This document shows positions 62,697 through 64,000 of a stretch of 64,000 nt of DNA, piece after piece. The DNA is from Ralstonia wenshanensis (GTDB lineage: Bacteria; Pseudomonadota; Gammaproteobacteria; Burkholderiales; Burkholderiaceae): positions 2,170,001-2,234,000 of the forward strand of contig NZ_CP076413.1 of the NCBI RefSeq assembly GCF_021173085.1. Reading direction: 5' to 3'. Both the position numbers and the translations under genes were made by a program. Every line of letters starts with the position of its first letter. The first letter of the stretch is position 1. The notes below the pieces were generated by a model. The model was given only the letters and a program-made list of their open reading frames with translations, did no database searches and had not been told where the DNA came from.

Positions 62697-63002
62697 CTGA
62701 AATGCCCCCTTCTTGAACGTCGAGTGCTGTCTGACTATACACCCGTGCGTTTTGCATGGCGATGAAAGCGACGGCAACGTTTGACTTCGGGCACGGCACA
62801 GCATGCGCAGGCCCATCGGCCATGGAAAGGAGGTCCGAAGCGATGACGAACGCTGGTCTAAAGAAGTTTCAGAACGTCACGCCCCGCCGCACGGTGCAAC
62901 GCCATCCGATTGTGCTAGCGTGGATCGGAGCTTGCCGTGGCATCCAAACCGATGCGCACGCTCAGAGCAAGGCACCCGCTCCCAACCCTTTCAAGAATGA
63001 CA
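62697..63002. other. Region between the small hypothetical gene and the GH114-type gene, with a strong Shine-Dalgarno
   Basis: AAAGGAGG at 62826-62833 sits 9 bp before an ATG at 62843. That frame runs about 200 codons to 63466, out of phase with the lipoprotein gene it overlaps; its first 50 codons are upstream of that gene and read MTNAGLKKFQNVTPRRTV. It could be a leader peptide whose translation influences the next gene, or a degraded start. After 63003 it looks like a shadow (Arg/His-rich). Confidence 0.45.
62734..62762 (-). promoter_or_regulatory. Promoter of the small hypothetical gene
   Basis: On the minus strand TCGCCA (-35) and TATAGT (-10) are 17 bp apart, placing the transcript start about 30 nt upstream of the ATG. 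Confidence 0.55.
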
Positions 63003-64000
63003 ATGCGCCTGATCTGTCCCATTGCCCTGGCATGTGCCGGGCTAATGTTGTCTGCCTGTGGTGGCGGCGACGGTCGTTCGTCATCGAGCCCGCAAGCCAG
63101 GGTTGTTTCCAATGCCGCGAAACCGCAGTCGAAAACGGCAACTGCGGCAGCCGCAACCACCACTCCCGCTTGCGGTGTCAACGGCACCTCGCCGCTGGCA
63201 GGCGTGCAGACGTGGATGTACCAATTGCAGGGCATGACCACCGGCGCGCAGATCGATGCGCTGGACGCGCAGCCGTACGACATGCTGGTCATCGAGGCCA
63301 ACAACACCGTCAAAGGGCTGGAGAACTTCAACACCGTCGACATGGTGGCGCGCCTGCGCACCAAGCCCGACGGCTCCGCGCGCAAGGTGCTCGCTTACAT
63401 CGACATTGGCGAGGCCGAAGACTTCCGTACCTATTGGACGTCGAGCTGGAAGGCACCGACAGCTGACGGCCCCGGCACGCCCGACTTCATCATCCAGGCC
63501 GACCCCGATGGCTGGGCCGGCGATTACCCCGTCGCGTTCTGGGATCCGCGCTGGCAAGCGCTCTGGCTCGGGCCGAACGGCGCTGTCGCACAACTGGCGC
63601 GCGAAGGGTTCGATGGCGTCTATCTGGACTGGGTCGAAGCATACGCCGAGCCTTCGGTGGCGGACGCAGCCCAGGCGGCTGGCATCGATCCGGCACAGGC
63701 CATGGTCGATTTCATTGCCAGGATCCGTGCGGCGGGCCGCGCCATCAATCCGCAGTTCGCGGTGATCCAACAAAACGCGCCCTCGTTGATTGACGACGGC
63801 GGTGGGTCAACGCTGCTGGCAACGATCGACGGCATCTCGCAGGAAGACACATGGTTCGGCGGCAGTGCCGGCGCCGCGTGGAGCAGCGCCTCCGGCGGCG
63901 ACAAGGCCGCCAGCACAGAAGACACGCAATGGACGATCGACCAACTGCAAAAATACTGCGCCGGGAACGTGCCTGTCTTCACGATCGACTACGCGTTGAA
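63003..64000 (+). CDS. GH114-type (endo-alpha-1,4-polygalactosaminidase-like) lipoprotein, cut by the window end
   Basis: The frame is open to the last base and gives the first 332 residues. It starts with a lipoprotein signal (lipobox LSAC, Cys19), then a Ser/Thr/Ala-rich linker, then a TIM-barrel domain with TWMYQLQG, VLAYIDIGEAEDFRTYW, WAGDYPVAFWDPRWQAL and GFDGVYLDWVEAY, the pattern of the GH114/TM1410 family. Such enzymes cleave galactosamine-rich exopolysaccharides. ATG codons at 62997 and 63003 are in frame; neither has a strong Shine-Dalgarno. It is the second exported glycosidase-like gene within 4 kb. Confidence 0.8.
   Translation, partial: MRLICPIALACAGLMLSACGGGDGRSSSSPQARVVSNAAKPQSKTATAAAATTTPACGVNGTSPLAGVQTWMYQLQGMTTGAQIDALDAQPYDMLVIEANNTVKGLENFNTVDMVARLRTKPDGSARKVLAYIDIGEAEDFRTYWTSSWKAPTADGPGTPDFIIQADPDGWAGDYPVAFWDPRWQALWLGPNGAVAQLAREGFDGVYLDWVEAYAEPSVADAAQAAGIDPAQAMVDFIARIRAAGRAINPQFAVIQQNAPSLIDDGGGSTLLATIDGISQEDTWFGGSAGAAWSSASGGDKAASTEDTQWTIDQLQKYCAGNVPVFTIDYAL

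Overview
The window is GC-rich chromosomal DNA with dense, tightly packed genes. It looks like a betaproteobacterium of the Burkholderiaceae, most likely Ralstonia. The reasons are the family content (two DUF2957 lipoproteins, a BPSS1780-type membrane protein), an RpoD with a very long Lys/Ala/Thr-rich N-terminus, the DUF2782-thrB genes beside polA, and an extra infA paralog. This assignment is an inference; no rRNA gene lies in the window. I found no insertion sequence, CRISPR array or prophage.

Layout. 1-4.2 kb: an LPS core/O-antigen operon on the minus strand (GT4, O-antigen ligase, two GT2 enzymes). 4.3-14 kb: mostly housekeeping (dnaE, trhO, gluQ, rhlE) plus a redox/stress trio in which a LysR regulator is divergent from pirin and a WrbA-like flavodoxin. 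14.1-28 kb is the most distinctive part. A TetR regulator is divergent from an operon of acyl-CoA synthetase, a single-chain biotin-dependent acyl-CoA carboxylase (BC-BCCP-CT on one polypeptide) and an orphan periplasmic binding protein. This is followed on the minus strand by an exported metallo-beta-lactamase-fold hydrolase, a PraA/PraB-like secreted protein, an OmpW/AlkL-type outer membrane channel and two tandem DUF2957 lipoproteins. Together these suggest capture, activation and carboxylation of a hydrophobic acyl substrate. A repeat-rich, gene-free 0.7 kb stretch and an unusual class II tRNA with a CAT anticodon separate this block from rpoD.

28.8-40.7 kb is housekeeping: rpoD-dnaG-yqeY (no rpsU between yqeY and its upstream neighbour), an HI0933-type flavoprotein, tsaD, folE2, and the isoprenoid operon xseB-ispA-dxs. 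41-47.6 kb holds an orphan Rieske oxygenase, a DMT exporter, a sulfurtransferase, a ZIP metal transporter, a Tat-exported dienelactone hydrolase-like protein and a type II NADH dehydrogenase. 47.7-60.2 kb holds polA, a LOG-family protein, DUF2782-thrB-BPSS1780, uvrD, valS and galU. 60.3-64 kb has two exported glycoside-hydrolase-like proteins (a TIM-barrel enzyme and a GH114-type lipoprotein cut by the window edge) flanking an infA paralog and a small hypothetical gene.

Intrinsic terminators are clear at many gene ends. Many convergent pairs share one bidirectional hairpin. Start codons were moved downstream from the longest frame wherever a Shine-Dalgarno sequence, family start or neighbouring gene argued for it.
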